Positions 63,882 through 64,000 of a DNA stretch of 64,000 nucleotides are shown here, piece by piece. The notes under the pieces are model-generated. The model was given only the letters and a program-made list of their open reading frames with translations. It was not told the origin of the DNA and ran no database searches. The stretch's first letter is position 1; every line of letters starts with the position of its first letter. The position numbers were made by a program, and so were the translations under genes. Source of the DNA: Acidobacteriaceae bacterium KBS 89 (GTDB lineage: Bacteria; Acidobacteriota; Terriglobia; Terriglobales; Acidobacteriaceae); NCBI GenBank assembly GCA_000381605.1, contig KB906760.1:420707-484706 (forward strand), read 5' to 3'.

Positions 63882-64000
63882 TGTTTCTGTTCAGAGTACA
63901 CCGAAGGTCTTCGCGAAGTTCTTGACGTATGGTCGGCAAGCGGTAAGCATTCTGCGGCCACCCGGACCACGAAGCCGTACTGCACGAAAAACGGGGTTTT
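63882..64000. other. window right end, start of a further repeat copy
   Basis: Ends CACGAAAAACGGGGTTTT (63983-64000), which resembles CGCAAAACGGTGTTTT in copy B. This is probably the beginning of another copy cut off by the window edge. No complete gene is seen. Confidence 0.4.

Noticed and set aside
1..64000. CRISPR array, rRNA, complete insertion sequence or prophage
   Set aside because: No regularly spaced repeats, no rRNA motifs, no transposase or integrase with recognisable motifs found.

Overview
The window most likely comes from an acidobacterium of the class Terriglobia (a Granulicella/Edaphobacter/Terriglobus-like soil bacterium). This is inferred from family content: a large TonB-dependent receptor with an N-terminal carboxypeptidase-regulatory-like domain, a TolB/TPR membrane regulator, a lone PEP-CTERM protein, many plant-polysaccharide hydrolases, and a small-protein family starting MQYTLCRHIK that I associate with this group. 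No database search was possible.

Layout. 0-16.7 kb is an accessory-looking region. It holds a GH2 glycosidase cut by the window edge, a secreted carboxylesterase, remnants of a lipocalin-like gene, an Xre/MbcA/ParS-type antitoxin and a small Cys-rich gene, a large GH54 arabinofuranosidase with a lamin-tail domain, a TolB/TPR protein, an EAL protein, a sigma-like protein and a TadG/TadE/TadE operon. 16.7-45 kb is core-like: a SrpA-type catalase, rplU-rpmA, an SDR oxidoreductase, a carbohydrate block (GH30, an MFS transporter, a PEP-CTERM protein, GH28, a TonB receptor), dut-DUF5996-purL-purF, merC, a DtxR-type regulator (mntR)-purD-dinB facing a Nramp transporter (mntH), small envelope genes, ridA, msrB and rpmB. 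45-54.6 kb is a complete tripartite RND efflux operon with two paralogous pump subunits. 54.6-61 kb holds an MBL hydrolase, a zinc-ribbon protein, rpsU, a gamma-carbonic anhydrase, hisS, aspS and a frameshifted MQYTL-family gene. 61-64 kb is again accessory: SYLF, an unknown 113-aa protein and an FKBP fusion, separated by copies of a short repeat able to form a hairpin.

How the genes fit together. GH2, GH54, GH30, GH28 and the esterase point to degradation of pectin and hemicellulose side chains. The TonB receptor and MFS protein are plausible uptake and export partners. purL, purF and purD all lie here, but purD is on the opposite strand from purL-purF. The DtxR-type regulator and Nramp transporter form a classical divergent metal-homeostasis pair.

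The most unusual observations are: (1) a roughly 280-bp intergenic element present twice (13.9 and 61.0 kb) with a hairpin that varies in a compensatory way; (2) the gene-repeat-gene-repeat layout at 61.3-64 kb; (3) an apparent interspersed palindromic repeat read into the N-terminal extension of PurF; (4) a probable leaderless mntH start inside a perfect palindrome; (5) an operator-like inverted repeat upstream of the RND pump; and (6) several decaying genes that can be recognised only across frameshifts.
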